From Desmodus rotundus (taxonomy: Eukaryota > Chordata > Mammalia > Chiroptera > Phyllostomidae), in NCBI RefSeq assembly GCF_022682495.2, contig NC_071392.1, forward strand, positions 139,510,818 to 139,574,817: 64,000 bases of DNA, in the 5' to 3' direction. The first letter of the stretch is position 1. Every line of letters begins with the position of its first letter. The notes below the pieces were generated by a model. It worked only from the letters and a program-made list of their open reading frames with translations, was not told where the DNA came from and did no database searches. A program made the position numbers and the translations under genes. Positions 1 through 12,325 of the stretch are shown piece after piece.

Positions 1-1436
1 AACCCTTGATTTAATCACATCTGCAAATTCCCTTTTGCCATGTAAGGTGACATATTCACAGGTTTGTGGGATTAGGATGTAGACATCTTTGGGGGGCATT
101 GCTTGCTGTAAGAGTGAACCCCTCAGCTGTGTGACAGCCCAGCGGTCCCCCTCAGCTGTACCTCCGCTGAGACTCCAGCCATGGCAGCTGACGGGAGCAT
201 GTATCCAGGGACTGTCCCAGGTGCGAAGGGATTGAGAACACTGAGGTAGGGGTGGGGTGGGGTGAGTGGAGAAGGCAGGTCCCTGAGGGGCCATGAAAAG
301 TGCTGGGATGGGAAATCGTCAGACTCTCGTGAGCTCCCGATCTGCAGCAGCCATAGTGTGTGGTCAGGAGGGACCTTGGACAACGTGGGTCCAGGAACCA
401 AGGGAGTCAAGAAGCAGATGGGGCAGGCCATAGCCCCCCACTGTGCAAGGGTGGAGAGTCCTCTGAGGGGCCTGCTCGGATCCGCTCAGGGCCACAATCA
501 CCCTCTGACCCTTGGACAAGCAGGCACGAGGGTAGTGCTAGATGCTGGGCCAGAGTTTGTTTTAGTAGCTTTGGCGGTGAAGGCCTTTGCTGTGAGCTTG
601 CTGGGCTGGCCCTTGTGCCATGTTGCCGTGAGGGCATTTGGCAGTGACACTGTTGTGATGTGTTGGTGGCAGGTTAGGGTATGATGGTGTCCATGTCATG
701 CTGGCTGTCACGGGATGTGGGGTTTGTGCGGATTACGCATCCATTGCCGTTGGTATACTGGGCTTGACTGTGGCGGTTGCCTGGTGCTGCACAACCATTT
801 GCTGTGTATTCTGTAACTGCCAACTGGGTGATGGAGGTGGTGGCATTCTGGGGTTTGGTGCAGCAGTGCTTGTGAGCTTTCGCGGGTGTCATGGTTTTCT
901 TCATCTGATGGTGTCCCACAGTGATGGTCCCACCAGGACTGTGAGTGGCATGTAAGGCAACAGCACCAGGTGCGGTGGGGTTGCAGGGTGCTGTTTGCTA
1001 CCACGGTGCAGTGCTGGGTGTTTGCGGTTAACCGGGCTGGCTGGGCTGGTGCTTTCGGTGGGTACCTCCTGGTGATGGCAGTTGGAGGCAGGCCTTTCTC
1101 TGCTGGTGGTTCATGTAGCCAGATTGAGATCTCCAGATCTCCAGCCTTTTATTAAAGCAGCTTCCAGAGGAATCATGGCCACACCTCTTGAACCTGGATG
1201 CTCCCTGCCTGGTGTGGGGGCTAGTGTATGAATCAATCTGGCAGTTGACGTTTCTTGCTGTGGTCACCCACAGGAGGGCATACACCTCTGGATCCTCCTC
1301 TGGTTGGTGGGCAGGGTGGGGGGAGGCAGCCTCTACTCTCAGAGGTTCTGTCTCAGCTTGGTCCCCTGGCTGCTTCCTTCTAGCCTGACCCTGTCCTGCT
1401 CCTCTTTCCACCTTATGAGGGTCCACCCTCTTAAAA

Positions 1437-1625
1437 ATGGCTGTTGAACAGGCTCACCCTTCAAAGCCTGACTCCTCTTCCAGGAAACCTTCCCTGACTG
1501 ACTCCCTCTCTCCTACCTGCCCCAACCCTGAGGGACCTCTACCCAGTGGGGTTCTGTCCGCCCGTGCTGTTAGGACTGCTCACTCCCAACTTTGCGTGTT
1601 GCCTCCCCACTGGACTTACTCCTTT
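1437..1625 (+). mobile_element. L2 LINE fragment
   Basis: Reads caggaaaccttccctgactg followed by pyrimidine-rich L2 3'-region sequence. Confidence 0.5.
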
Positions 1626-1628
1626 CCT

Positions 1629-1890
1629 GAATGAGCATTTATTGAGTGCCCGCAATTTGCCAGCACTGGGCAAGTGAACAAGATTGACAGCATCCCTGGC
1701 TTGGTGGATCACACATTGCGAGAGTGTGATACAGCTAACAGATAGGGTGGTAGGGGCCGAGCAGCCCATGAGATGGACTGAGGTGGGGTGGGTGCTGTGG
1801 CTGTGGTGAGGGAAAGCGGGTGGAGAAGTGGGGACAGGTTTTCCAGGGAAGGATCTGAGTGCGAATTTCTGAAGGAGGGCCCATAATTGC
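1629..1890 (-). mobile_element. L2 LINE fragment
   Basis: Starts with the reverse L2 3' end (tgagcatttattgagtgccc) and continues into a G-rich body (ccagggaaggatctgagtg). It abuts an L2 piece in the opposite orientation. Confidence 0.5.
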
Positions 1891-2334
1891 TTGGCTTGAT
1901 GGTGACTCTCTAGGACTGGGTGACTAGGGACAGGGCCCAGGGTGCCAGCCCCTTCTGCCAGGTACCCTGTCAGAGCTCTGGCCCCAGGATCTCAGCCAGC
2001 CCTGTGCGCGGCCCCATGGCAGCCCACATACCCTGTCAATCAGAAAGGCGGTGTCTACAGGTGTGCCGCAGGGCCCTCGCCCCAGCCTTACCTATCTATT
2101 TCAGCTGTTTTAGTCCCACTTAGGAGAGCAAATGAGGCACTTGTCCTGGGTTCCCCCTTCAGATCCGACGTGGATGCCCTTTGGGTAGAGGCCAGGAGAA
2201 ATGGGCATCTGAGCCCCAACAGCAGAAGTCCAGGGGTTGGTACCTTGCAGGAGCCATAAGCAGGAAGCCTGGTGGAGCCCCCTGCTTCCTCTGGTGAGAG
2301 GTACCATAGTAGAGAAGCGCAAAAAATGGGCACA

Positions 2335-2495
2335 GGGCCAGGGTTCAAGTTAGTATTGCTGCTTGTTCTGTGCCCCAGACCCCAATTTCCTTATCTGCAA
2401 AATGGGGCTGAAAGTGTTCCATGCCCCTGGGAGGTTGTGCAGGTAATGTGCTTAGCCGTGGGCCTGGCTCTGAATAAGGGCTCAATAGAGATCTG
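2335..2495 (+). mobile_element. MIR SINE
   Basis: Core ccttatctgcaaaatggggc followed by gtaatgtgcttagccgtggg and agggctcaatag. Confidence 0.6.
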
Positions 2496-2724
2496 CTGCT
2501 GCTGTCTTCCCTCTGGGGTCCGGTCCCACGATGAGCCGCCTGACTTACAGTCCATTTGAGCATTGAGGGGGGACTGGTCATATCCCGCAGAAGCCAGACC
2601 CTGTGAGCCTGGGATGATGACTCAGGAGTGGGGGACATTGCCCTGGGGAAGGGAGGCATTTTCTCTGGGGAGGCTTCTGGTGTGAGGGTCCCCACACCTA
2701 CCTGGCCCCGGGCGTGCCCTGAAA

Positions 2725-2865
2725 TGAGCTAGCCGTGTCTTTGACTAAAGCCATCTCCTGGGAGCCTCTGTTTTTCCATCCGTAAGGGAAGTCCCCTTAC
2801 GGATGGAAAAACAGAGCGATCCTCACAGTGGTGAGGACTGGAGTGGAGGATCCCTAAAGTTTCCC
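2725..2865 (+). mobile_element. MIR SINE carrying an inverted duplication
   Basis: MIR order is visible as gctagccgtgtctttgacta, then gagcctctgtttttccatcc. It resumes after a 28-base insertion with gatcctcacagtggtgagga. The insertion is a perfect inverted copy of the MIR core (see the hairpin entry). Confidence 0.6.
2766..2816. repeat. Perfect 23-bp inverted repeat with 5-nt loop
   Basis: Left arm 2766-2788 starts ctctgtttttccatccgtaa. Right arm 2794-2816 is its exact reverse complement. The loop is aagtc (2789-2793). The stem does not extend beyond these bases. It sits inside a MIR core. Confidence 0.97.
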
Positions 2866-3574
2866 GGAAGTTAGGTGAGTGATGCGGTTCCCAGCCTGCG
2901 GGATCTGTGCGCTGTGGCAGCAGTAGACAGATTCACACGGACTACAGATACCCTGCGGGGGATAAAGGGACGGCATGGCCAGTCTCTATGTGGGAGAGGG
3001 CGTGAGGGCCAGAGAGAGCTCCCAAGAAAGCCCGACCCCTGCCCAGACAGGCTTTTATTGCCTTTCTGGGCACATTACATTGGGATGGTCCTCACTGACC
3101 ACCCAGCATATCCCACAGAAGCCAGGCCCTTTTTAGGGTGCCAGGTGTTGGAGGGTGAGCATGGCTGGGTCCTTGCCCCACCTGTGACCTGACTGCAGTG
3201 CAAGGCCTGAGCCTTGCCTCCTCTCCCTCTTGCCCCTGCCCTGCACTGGCCATGGGCACTCACTCCCCTTTTTAGCTAGGCCCTGTGGCCTGCCCAGAAA
3301 GTGGCTGAGATTCTCCAGGACCCACCGTGGAGTCATGGAAATGAGGCTGCTATCTGGGAGCTGTGCGGGCCTTCTGCTCAGGGACTGTGTTCTGTCCCTA
3401 GATCAGAGAGTCCTATGGGGAACTGGTTCACAGAGTCGATTCTAGGCTCTGGGCCCCCAGGCATTTGCATGGGTCTGGGATTGGGATTGGGTCATGTGTG
3501 TTCACAAGCCCCCATGTGTGGGTGGCTCTGACGTGGCTGGCCCATGAACTGGCACTTGAGATTCAACAGAATCT

Positions 3575-3712
3575 TCACTGAACTGAGAGGATGCTGAGGC
3601 TCAGGATGGGGTGGGGACTTGGTGAGGCCCCAGAGCTGGTGAGTGACAGAGCTGAAAACTTAATCTAAGACTCTGGACTCCAAGTTCCTCACTGTCCAGC
3701 ATGATCTTTGGG
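3575..3712 (-). mobile_element. MIR SINE
   Basis: Reverse MIR: gatgctgaggctcaggatgg, gagctggtgagtgacagagc and actctggactccaagttcct. Confidence 0.5.
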
Positions 3713-5049
3713 TGTGATCACTCCACCTTGGCATTTTCCAGGGTCTAGGTGGGCTCCCCCGAGAGCTGGGGCCATGACCCGGCTGAGTGACATGTCCCCA
3801 CAGTCAGAGATCAGGAAGAGCTGCAATTCGTGCTGGTAGCTAGCTGTTGGGTAGGCAGAGACAGATGGAACTGGTCATACAACTCCACCAGAACTGACCT
3901 CCCCTTTCCTCCTCTGGTGGGTGTGTTTGCAGGCAGTTGAGGGGTATGTGAGGGGTGTGTAGGGGTGGGGCAGGGCTGCTCCCTGCCTTGGAGGCCTCTA
4001 ATGGCCTCTTGATAGCCTCACATGGCTGAACTCTCACCCCTCCTACAGAAGCCATAACTGCAGGCCCATGAGGCTGCTGAGAAGGCACTTCTGTGGGTCC
4101 CCAGAGAGCAGGGGACAGAGCAGTAGTAGGAGAGATGGAGTCCCAGGTTTTCGTCCTCATAATCATCACTGACTCATTGTGTAACCTGGGAGAGCTTCCC
4201 TGGATCTGCAGGCCTTCAGTTTTCTTCCTTCCAAGGGCTCAGTCATTCTCGTCCTGCCCACTGCCCAAGTTGCTTGGATGATGCAATAGAGTGAGGCATG
4301 TGGAGGCTTCCTGGAAGGGAGAAAGTCATGCCTGAGATAGCACAGGAGTGGAAGCTCCCCTTTCAGCACCTGTGGCAGACAACACTAATCAATCACCACA
4401 CTCCCTCCTCACCCCCCAAAATCTGGACAGGCCTCAGAATCCTTTGCAAAACTGTGCTACAGGCAGCCCTTCCAATCAATAGGAGCTGGCACTTGAGATG
4501 CCCATTTTCTAAGAGATCTAGAAAGGGATACTCTGTAGCTGGCTACATCTGACGCTGAAGGCTTCAGCTGGTGATACCTACTCTTCTTCCTCTGTGCTAG
4601 CATGCATGGAGCTAGGAAGTCCTCAGGGCTTGGCACCTCTGTGGCTTTTCTGATCTGCATCTGTCTTTGGCCCTCCTTCTCCGAACCAGTCTTTTCCTCA
4701 TACCTCTCTCCACAGACAGCGCTGAAGGGAGTTAGGGCATTAGGTGCACTGGGTAGTTTAGAAGGAAAGTAAATCACGTGAGATAGGAGGCCCCTCGGGC
4801 CACCTCTTAACACTCCTCCAACACAACCAAGCCTACTGAGGCCAACATTGCCCCCTAGTGGTTACCACTGAGAGAGCACTGACTGCCCAGCCCTCTTTCC
4901 GCTGCCTTCTCTCTTCCCCTACCAGCCACCACCCCAACCCTTTTCCTCCACTATTGCTATTAGCTTCCTCCTACAAGTATATTTCTTTAGGACCCCCTCT
5001 GCACTCCGTTCTAACTCTTACAGGTATTGTAGACAAGACAGCAGAGAAG

Positions 5050-5175
5050 AGCACTGGACAGGAATAGGAAGAGCCTCATTTCCACTGCTACCTTATTGTA
5101 TGATCATGGGCAAATTCCTTTCCCTCTATGAGCCTTCGTTTCCCCATCTGCACCATGAAAAGTTTACCAGTGTTC
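5050..5175 (+). mobile_element. MIR SINE
   Basis: Sense MIR: ttgtatgatcatgggcaaat and atgagccttcgtttccccat. Confidence 0.6.
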
Positions 5176-5784
5176 AGTGTTTCCCAAAAGAAGCACCAAA
5201 AACTTTTCCAGCTGGACAGCTTTTCACTGCATGGAACTGTGCATATGTTCAGGACATACAGCATCCTAGGTGCCCAAACCACATCATTGTACCAGCGCTC
5301 CCAAATGCCCCCTGGGAGTGGAAGCATTCTGGCTGGCGTCCACAGACCGGGGGTCTTGAGGTCATGCATGAGGTGGGGGTGTGGAGCCAGCCCGTAGCCA
5401 GGCTGCAGTGAATTCACCCAGGCGCCCTGGGAGTGGCCCACCCAGAGGCTGGCACCATGGAGGAACAGAGCAATGTGGGCAGTTAGACCTGAGTTGTATC
5501 TCCACTTGCCACTTATATCTGCCACTTGCTGGCTCTGAGGCTTCGGGCAGGTTTGAACCAGGACTGTGTGTGGTTCTCAGCTGAGGATAGAAATAGCCCA
5601 GTAACCTTTTCCCTTTGGCAGCAGACAGTGAGGCTGTTCCATGCTGCTTGTATTCTGCCGTGCACGCACGTACCCTCATGCTCCTGCCCAGCTCCTGCCC
5701 TGAGTCCTAACCCCACCCTCTGCCCAGATCTTCCTCGACAGGAACAACCATTTCCTGGTCTGTTGCACTTTTTGGTTCACAAGA

Positions 5785-5890
5785 GGGAGGTTATTATTTC
5801 CATTTTGCAGATGCAGGGCCTGAGGCTCAGAAAGGGGACAGGATTCATCTTAATTAAGCAGCAAGGCTGGGGCTAGAACTCGGGCTGCGT
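5785..5890 (-). mobile_element. MIR SINE
   Basis: Reverse MIR: atttccattttgcagatgca, gcctgaggctcagaaagggg and ggctagaactcggg. Confidence 0.6.
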
Positions 5891-5944
5891 CCATTTTTGT
5901 TGTTGTCATTATCACCAAGGCAGTTAGTTCTGTGGTTGTTTCAT

Positions 5945-6115
5945 CTACTATTTATCAAGCACTTCGTATGTGCTGGGGCTTTAGAGTAATTTTCTCAATC
6001 ATCTGAAACGCACACACACACAGTCTGCCCACTTTACAGACGAGGAAACCTCTGTTCTGAGAGAAATTCCCGAGCGCACACCAAGGTTGCCCAGTTTGGC
6101 GCTGCCAGGGTCCAA
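5945..6115 (-). mobile_element. MIR SINE
   Basis: Reverse MIR 3' part (ttatcaagcacttcgtatgt) with core ccactttacagacgaggaaa. A short CA run lies inside. Confidence 0.55.
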
Positions 6116-6530
6116 GGCCATTCTCACTGTCTCCAGAATGCGTGTCCCTCGGTCCCGTACTCTCCTGCCGCCTTCCCAGAGTCTACCACCCCCGGGCCAT
6201 TGCCAGCCCCACTCTTGGCTGGGAGGGAGCAGGGGCTCGCTGGCTCTGCTCCCGGGAATGTGTTGGGAAATTCTGCTCCACGCTGGGAGGGAAGAGTTAA
6301 GTGTCTGCCTCGTCCTTCGTGGATCACAGTCAGGGAGGCCTCTTCACTCCTTTTACAGCCTGGGTCTCCTCAGGGAACTGCCTGTGGCCTGCCCCCTCCC
6401 GCTGCAGCCTAACTTCTTGCCTTCTTTGGTCCTCTCTCCCCTTGAGGGCTGCACCACCCCATCCTCCTCCCAGAGCTCCAGCTTCCCAGGAGGGGAACAT
6501 TTGGATGTAGGGGTTTAAAACACTCTTCTT

Positions 6531-6532
<2 letters not shown>

Positions 6533-6575
<43 letters not shown>
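6533..6575. repeat. CA dinucleotide microsatellite
   Basis: About 21 uninterrupted CA units. Confidence 0.98.
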
Positions 6576-6577
<2 letters not shown>

Positions 6578-7174
6578 CATCCTGCTGCTCACACCCGTGG
6601 ACCAGCATCAGCTGGGTCTCAGCAGATGCCTTGCACTTAAGGCATGAGGGAGGCAGCTCCCTGAACCAAGCGTGGTGGGGAGGCCCATGCTCCTAGGAGA
6701 AAGACTGTGGGCTATCTCTTACCCTTAGCCTGCACGTTGGCAGGCTGGAGGGGAAGGGCTCTGTGAGGCTTTCTGACTGTGCCTAGACCACCTAGACCTC
6801 CAGCAGCCAGAGAGGCCCCGGGGCAGGGAGTGAGAAGAGGCACAGAGCAGGCTCTGGGCTCTCTGGGTCATGGGGACTTTAAAGCCTGTGTCCTGGACAC
6901 CACCCACCACCTAGTGCCAGCAGCCCCTCCCATCCTACCAGGCCACTCTTGTTTGCACATGCCCAGACACGGAGCCCTCACTACCTCACAGGGCTGCCCG
7001 TGACCATCTTTGGGCAGCTCCGACTGTCCCCAGTGCTTCCTTAGGGCACGTAAGCTGCGGCCCCAGCTCCCACCCTTGGCCCTGGCACCTTGTGGGACTT
7101 CACAGAGTAAATTCAGCTCACCCTTCTATAAGTCACAGCTCTTCACGCCCCTTTCCTCCCTTGTTCCCCTCTTT

Positions 7175-7300
7175 CCCACCAGGCATCCTGGATCTGTAAC
7201 TGCCTGGAGGTGGCTTGCGAATCTCAAGCAAGTCTTGTCACTTGTGTCCCCAGTTTCCTCGTTTGAAGAAAGGGAAATGTGACTGCATGATCTCAGAATC
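7175..7300 (+). mobile_element. MIR SINE fragment
   Basis: Sense MIR: tcaagcaagtcttgtcactt and cccagtttcctcgtttgaag. Confidence 0.45.
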
Positions 7301-7574
7301 ATCCCTCAGTTTTCCAGGATTTTATGGAACAAGTGTATCCAGGAGGTTCTAGAAACATCTCGCAGGGGAGAGATGACCTATGCCCAGTCAGTTTTTGACA
7401 GGGAGTTTACCCACAGACCAGTCTTTGATGGAGTAGGTGCCCTAGAAAGCTGTTACTCCCCGTGAGACCTGGTCTTTGCATGCCGTAGGTCAAAGGGCTC
7501 ATGTCAGCGTGTCCTCAGGAGGGTCTTCCCTAGATTTCTGTTAGCTACTAGATAAAGTCCTGAGAGGGCCAGGC

Positions 7575-7700
7575 TCTGCATCTGAGTGCAGCCCACGGAA
7601 GAGTCCTCAGTTTTGAATTCCGACCCTGCCGTGTACTGGGTGCACATCACTAAGCCTGTCTGAGCCTGAGACTCCCCATCATTTAGACGGCGGTGAGCGT
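7575..7700 (+). mobile_element. MIR SINE fragment
   Basis: Sense MIR: gaattccgaccctgccgtgt, gcacatcactaagcctgtct and gagactccccatcatttag. Confidence 0.45.
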
Positions 7701-7879
7701 GTTTAGAATTCTGGGCCATGAATGCAAGTGCCCGGCGCCTCACAGGAGTAACTGGAAAACATCAGGCACTCCTGCCTCTGGGGGAGGGGCTTTGTCTTAT
7801 GCCCTTGAGGTCAAGTTTTGGTGCCCCTTTCCCCCCAAGTGTTGCTGGACCACCTCAGACACCATGCCACATTCATGCC

Positions 7880-8110
7880 TTTGGGTTTTGATTGAGCATC
7901 TACTGTACATGGGACACTGAGGACACAGCTCCGTGGCAAGGCTGATGGGCCGCCGTGTCCGTGAAGCTCCCTGGAGACACAGAGACAAAGAGACAAAATG
8001 GTGACGAGCTCTGGGACGATGAGGGGTGCAGAAGGAGGAGTAAGAAAGAGCATTTGGAAGAGTTGGAAGAGCTGGAGGGACCCCGAGAGGAGGCTGGTGT
8101 GGTAGGAACA
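7880..8110 (-). mobile_element. L2 LINE fragment
   Basis: Reverse L2 3' end (gattgagcatctactgtaca) followed by acacagagacaaagagacaa and a GA-rich body. Confidence 0.45.
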
Positions 8111-8669
8111 CAGGCGTGAAGGGGAGAGAGACACACAGTGGGGTGGGGTGAGGTGCCAGGGCCGGGCATGTATTGTGCCCCTGTGATGCTGTGTCCTGGT
8201 ACCTTGGCCCCAGGGCAGCTGGCTCACTGCTCTGTGATGTTTGATCAAGGAGTACATGGAGCTCTCCCAGCCCCTCCACGTGGGGCTCTCTGTTCAGTGG
8301 GCCTTCCTACCAGCCTTGGATGGCAGCATGTGAGTTTCCCTTCCCCCAAAGCTGCAAAGAGATCAGGGTGAGAGGGCCTTCAACTTGAGTGAGGTGGGGG
8401 GATGAACCTGCAGGGCCCACAGGTGGAAAGCCTGTTCCCACTGCAGAGTTTGGGGGTGTGCAGGAGTCGGGGGGCAGAGAGCCACATGAGGCTGGAGCAT
8501 CACCAGCCCACACACCCAGGAGGGTGAAGCCCCAGGCACAAGCTCTCACACAGGATGAGCCCTGTGTGGAGACCAGCGGGAGCCCAGTGTGGCCCCAGGC
8601 CTGAAGAGCAGGTTCAGATTCTCCTCCTGACCTGCCAGCAGTCCTCAGTATGACCCAGCTTGGCTCACC

Positions 8670-8678
8670 TGACCTTGA
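8670..8678 (-). promoter_or_regulatory. ERR-type extended half-site
   Basis: tgaccttga, the reverse of TCAAGGTCA, the preferred monomer site of estrogen-related receptors. Sequence match only; no evidence of use. Confidence 0.3.
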
Positions 8679-9411
8679 ACTGGGCGCAGGATTTCATAGT
8701 CAAACATTACCTAGTGTTTGGTGGGTAGAGTCCAAGACTGGGGGAAGGATATTTAGTTTCTGGTCTGGCCCTTCACCATCTTTGGCATTGAACCTGAGAC
8801 AGGGGTCTCTAAGGCTCTTCTTGCTCTGACAGTGTTATTCTAGTTTATTCTAGTTTTGTAGATCCCTGGCAGAGGAGGGTACTTGGGGACAGGGGTGTAT
8901 AGTGTGAAATATGGTAAGCTTCAAAAAATTCTTGATAGTTCTGAACATTTGGCTGTATTAATAGAAGTCTGGAATCTAGAACGAGGGAGGAGATGATTCT
9001 GTTACCACAGTAGGCAAACAGATGTGCTCTCAGGGAAAGGAATAGAAAGCAAGATGGCTCAAACCAGGTGTTCTTCCAAATAGCAGGCACTGCAGAAGTT
9101 GTAACCTAGAGGGAACAAGATTCCAGAAGGGCGTGAGAGCTGCCTGCAAATACCTAACATGCTTAGAGAGGTGGCACTGGCCAGTGGAGGTCCTGAGGAG
9201 AGGGTCCAGCTCAGGCTAAGAAGGAGCTTCCCAAATGGCCAGAACTGCCCCCAGGTAGAATGAACAGGCCTGCATTGGGTGATTGGGAGTGTCCTGTCAT
9301 GGGAGGTATGAGAGGGCAGGTGGGACGGTCACCTGGCAGGTCGGCTGTCCTTTGTCCTTTGGGTCACTGGACTGGATGATTCCTGCTTGTTCTGGGTGGC
9401 TGCCATTCTGT

Positions 9412-9612
9412 CACCTGGGTTCAGGTCTGAACTTGCCAACTCCTGTAGTGTGACATGGGGCAGTCACAGCCTCTGCGTGCCTCAGCTTCCTCATGTGGAA
9501 AGCAGAGAGTCTACCTGCCTGCTTCTCAGGCTTCTTGTCCAGATTGGTTGAGGTAATGGCTATAGAGTTCTTTGCATGGTGCAACCCCAGGTGCAAGCAA
9601 GGGATAATTATC
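9412..9612 (+). mobile_element. MIR SINE
   Basis: Sense MIR: gacatggggcagtcacagcc, gcctcagcttcctcatgtgg and gattggttgaggtaatgg. Confidence 0.55.
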
Positions 9613-10019
9613 ATTTTCCCCTCTGTGCTGCCTGCAGGCCACCATGCTGATATGTGGGTGGTGGGCAGGGAGTGGCCCTGTTCTCACAGCTGAAGAGGAC
9701 TGATCCATATAGCTGAGCTCCAGCCATAAGGAATTTAGTCTTTTGGGGAAGCACAGTGAAGAGTAAATACTAAGTCAGGGAAAGCAAAACCTGGCATGGG
9801 GGGTAACATATTCTCTGGCCAGGGCAGACATCACTAATCAATCACCGTACTCTTTCCTGCTGATTTTGGATATGGCCTCACATTTCTTACCCACATGATG
9901 GTGGCTACTACTGTTAGGATTTGGCCTAAGAGATAGACCCTGTTCACCACTGCTAAATAAAGAAAAATAACGATTAATACTATTTTTGGTGAGCACCTAG
10001 CAGATGACTCAATAAATGC

Positions 10020-10145
10020 ATTATTAAGGGGAGTGTGTGTATTCATGGGGAGTGGGGGTCAGGACAGCTTCTTGGTGGAGGTGGCAGTAGGCTAAACCCA
10101 AGAAAGGGGTGAGATTAGGAGAAGGAGAGAGATGCAAGAAGGGCA
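10020..10145 (-). mobile_element. L2 LINE fragment
   Basis: Body fragment with tcaggacagcttcttggtgg and gaagggcactccaggcca, the reverse L2 pattern. Confidence 0.35.
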
Positions 10146-11384
10146 CTCCAGGCCATTGGCGTGGCAGAAGCAGAAACCCTAGCGGTGCCTAGCTGGGGGC
10201 AGGGCTTGTGACTGGCTTGAGGCTGGCTGAGCACTGACCTGCGCGTTTGCTTCCTATGCTGCCAGTCACCGACTGTGTGACCTTGGGTAAGGCTTAGCCC
10301 TTTGTGTAAGGTAAGGGGCAAGAGTTGGCCTCATATCCTCAAAGCTGTAAAGAAGCTTAAAATTTTTTTCTGCCAAGACTCGCCCCCGCAGGAGTGGCCA
10401 TTGAGTTCCTAATGAATACCTTGCTGGTAGCGGCATTTTAAGTATGATCCAAATGACTCAGAAATCTGGGGGCTGGAAGCAGTTGCTACACCAGGATAGT
10501 TATTGGGGAAAGAAGCAAGACGGGGGCTGAGTGGGGCCTGGGCTCGACCGGTCCCTGGGTTTGTAGAAGATGGACGCTTTCCCTGAGGTTGGAAGCAGAT
10601 CTGGGTCCAGAGCAGCTGAGGTGGTTGTCTGGGCCTCTGCACCATTTCAAGATGCCCTTTCATTCTTGGCCAAGAGGAAGGGGAGGCTGGATATGGGCAA
10701 GGGGGCTGACAGGTTCTCATCTATTTATAGCTGGGATTTGGGGTCACGGGGCCCTGGGTGCTAAGATGGCCGGATGCCAGGTCTTGCCGGCCAACCACAG
10801 GGCAGTTGGCCCCAGGGTCCTGCACATTAGCAGGTGCCCTAATGTGAACCCACAGAGCTGGCCTGGGCTCTGGCCAGATGCTCAACATTCCCTCCTGACT
10901 CCCAGCGGGCCTCTGGGGTGCTGCCAAGTGCCTACTGGGACAGAGGGAGGGGATGGAGAAGAGGAAGAGACAGAAGAAAGGGATTTTGTGAAGGCCGCTG
11001 GTCCTGAGCTCACAGGGTAGTGGAAGGTCAGGATGCTTAGAGCAGAGGTTCTGGAATGGGCACCAGAGCTCCTGGGCCCAGGTATCAAAGTCACACTGGA
11101 ATAAGAACAAAAGAGACCATTGGCCCACTCAAGCCTTCCTCACCCTTGGGACACATCTCTCCCCCTCCTGCCACACTCCACACCCCAGAAGCCAATGCGT
11201 TAATTTTCACAGAGACTTGCAGCCACCGAGGGGATTAGGGAACTTGTCTCGACCAGTCAGCACATCTGCCCCACTTTGCTCTGCTGGAAACCCTGTTAAG
11301 GCTGCGCAGAGGTTTTCACAAAAAACGTATCCATCAGGGAAGGGGGTCAGTGGCCTCAATGATGAGCGTGGGCCGGAAGATAGC

Positions 11385-11540
11385 AAATGTGGGCTGCAGT
11401 TGTGGCCGTGGGCAGCTTACGTCTTGGGTTTTTAGGGTTTTCCTCTGTGCAATGGGGAGAACTGACCAGGATGCTTTGAGGACCCGATGAGAGGGTTAGA
11501 GAGTGTCTGAATCTGCTCTGTAGCATGATATGAATAGGAG
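11385..11540 (+). mobile_element. MIR SINE fragment
   Basis: Sense MIR: gttttcctctgtgcaatggg and gatgctttgaggacccgatg. Confidence 0.45.
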
Positions 11541-11799
11541 CGAGGCGGCAACCACGTCCCCACTCCGCCCCGCCCCACACGCTCACACACAGGTGCCTGC
11601 CTGGCCTGGGCAGGGTGGGCATGGGAGGCTGCCCGACTTGCCTGCCTGAGGCTGACTTCACTGCTCACCTGCTCCCAGGTGCCCCAGTCTCAGCAGGGCC
11701 AGGGTAGAGCTGCCTGTTGCGCTTCACCTGCACCCCAGCCCTGTTCCCCCGGCCTCTCCCACCCAGGTTGCTGCAGCCCGGAACCAGGGAGCCCTCCTT

Positions 11800-12315
11800 A
11801 ATTTCTCCTCCTCCTTTACCTCTCACAGCCTGGCCATCACCAAGACTTTTCAGTCCTACCCCAGAATACCGGTCACAGTACATGCAGTCTGCCTGCTTCT
11901 CTTCGTTGTCCTTCCTTTCCACTCTGCCACACTGGCCTCTGAGACAGCCCCCTAATTGGAGCTCCTGCTGCCATTTTGTCCCCATCTTCCCATGGCAGAT
12001 TTGTCACATCAGTGTCCTGAAGAAACCCCCCCAGCCCTGTGATTTTAGGGCAAAGGCTAACTGTTGCCCCACTGTGGCCTAGAAGTCGCTTAGGGTCTGA
12101 CTCGATACGCTTCCCCGCCATCCCTCCCAGGTTCCCTGACCCTCACTCACTCCAGCCAACAGAGCTTCTCTCCGTTCCTCCTTGTGTCCTGATCACTGGG
12201 GCACTGGTCTGGGCCTCCCACACCCAACTCGATGGCAGGGACCCCATCTTTCTCTCCTGTAGTCCCAGTGCTAGGTAGTTGCCTAGCACTGAAATAACTG
12301 TTTGGGAAAGAGGAA
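11800..12315 (+). mobile_element. L2 LINE 3' end
   Basis: Sense L2 features include cactctgccacactggcctc, gttccctgaccctcactcac, gatggcagggaccccatctt and cccagtgctaggtagttgcc. It ends just before the pogo-like element. Confidence 0.5.
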
Positions 12316-12325
12316 AGTTTATATA

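Noticed and set aside
698..955. Cys-rich 85-codon open frame
   Set aside because: It lies in a GT-skewed low-complexity block with equally long frames on the other strand, and no recognisable domain.
11560..11580. GC-box promoter (ccgccccgcccc) for a second transcript
   Set aside because: A single GC-rich word without a CpG island, initiator or downstream exon.
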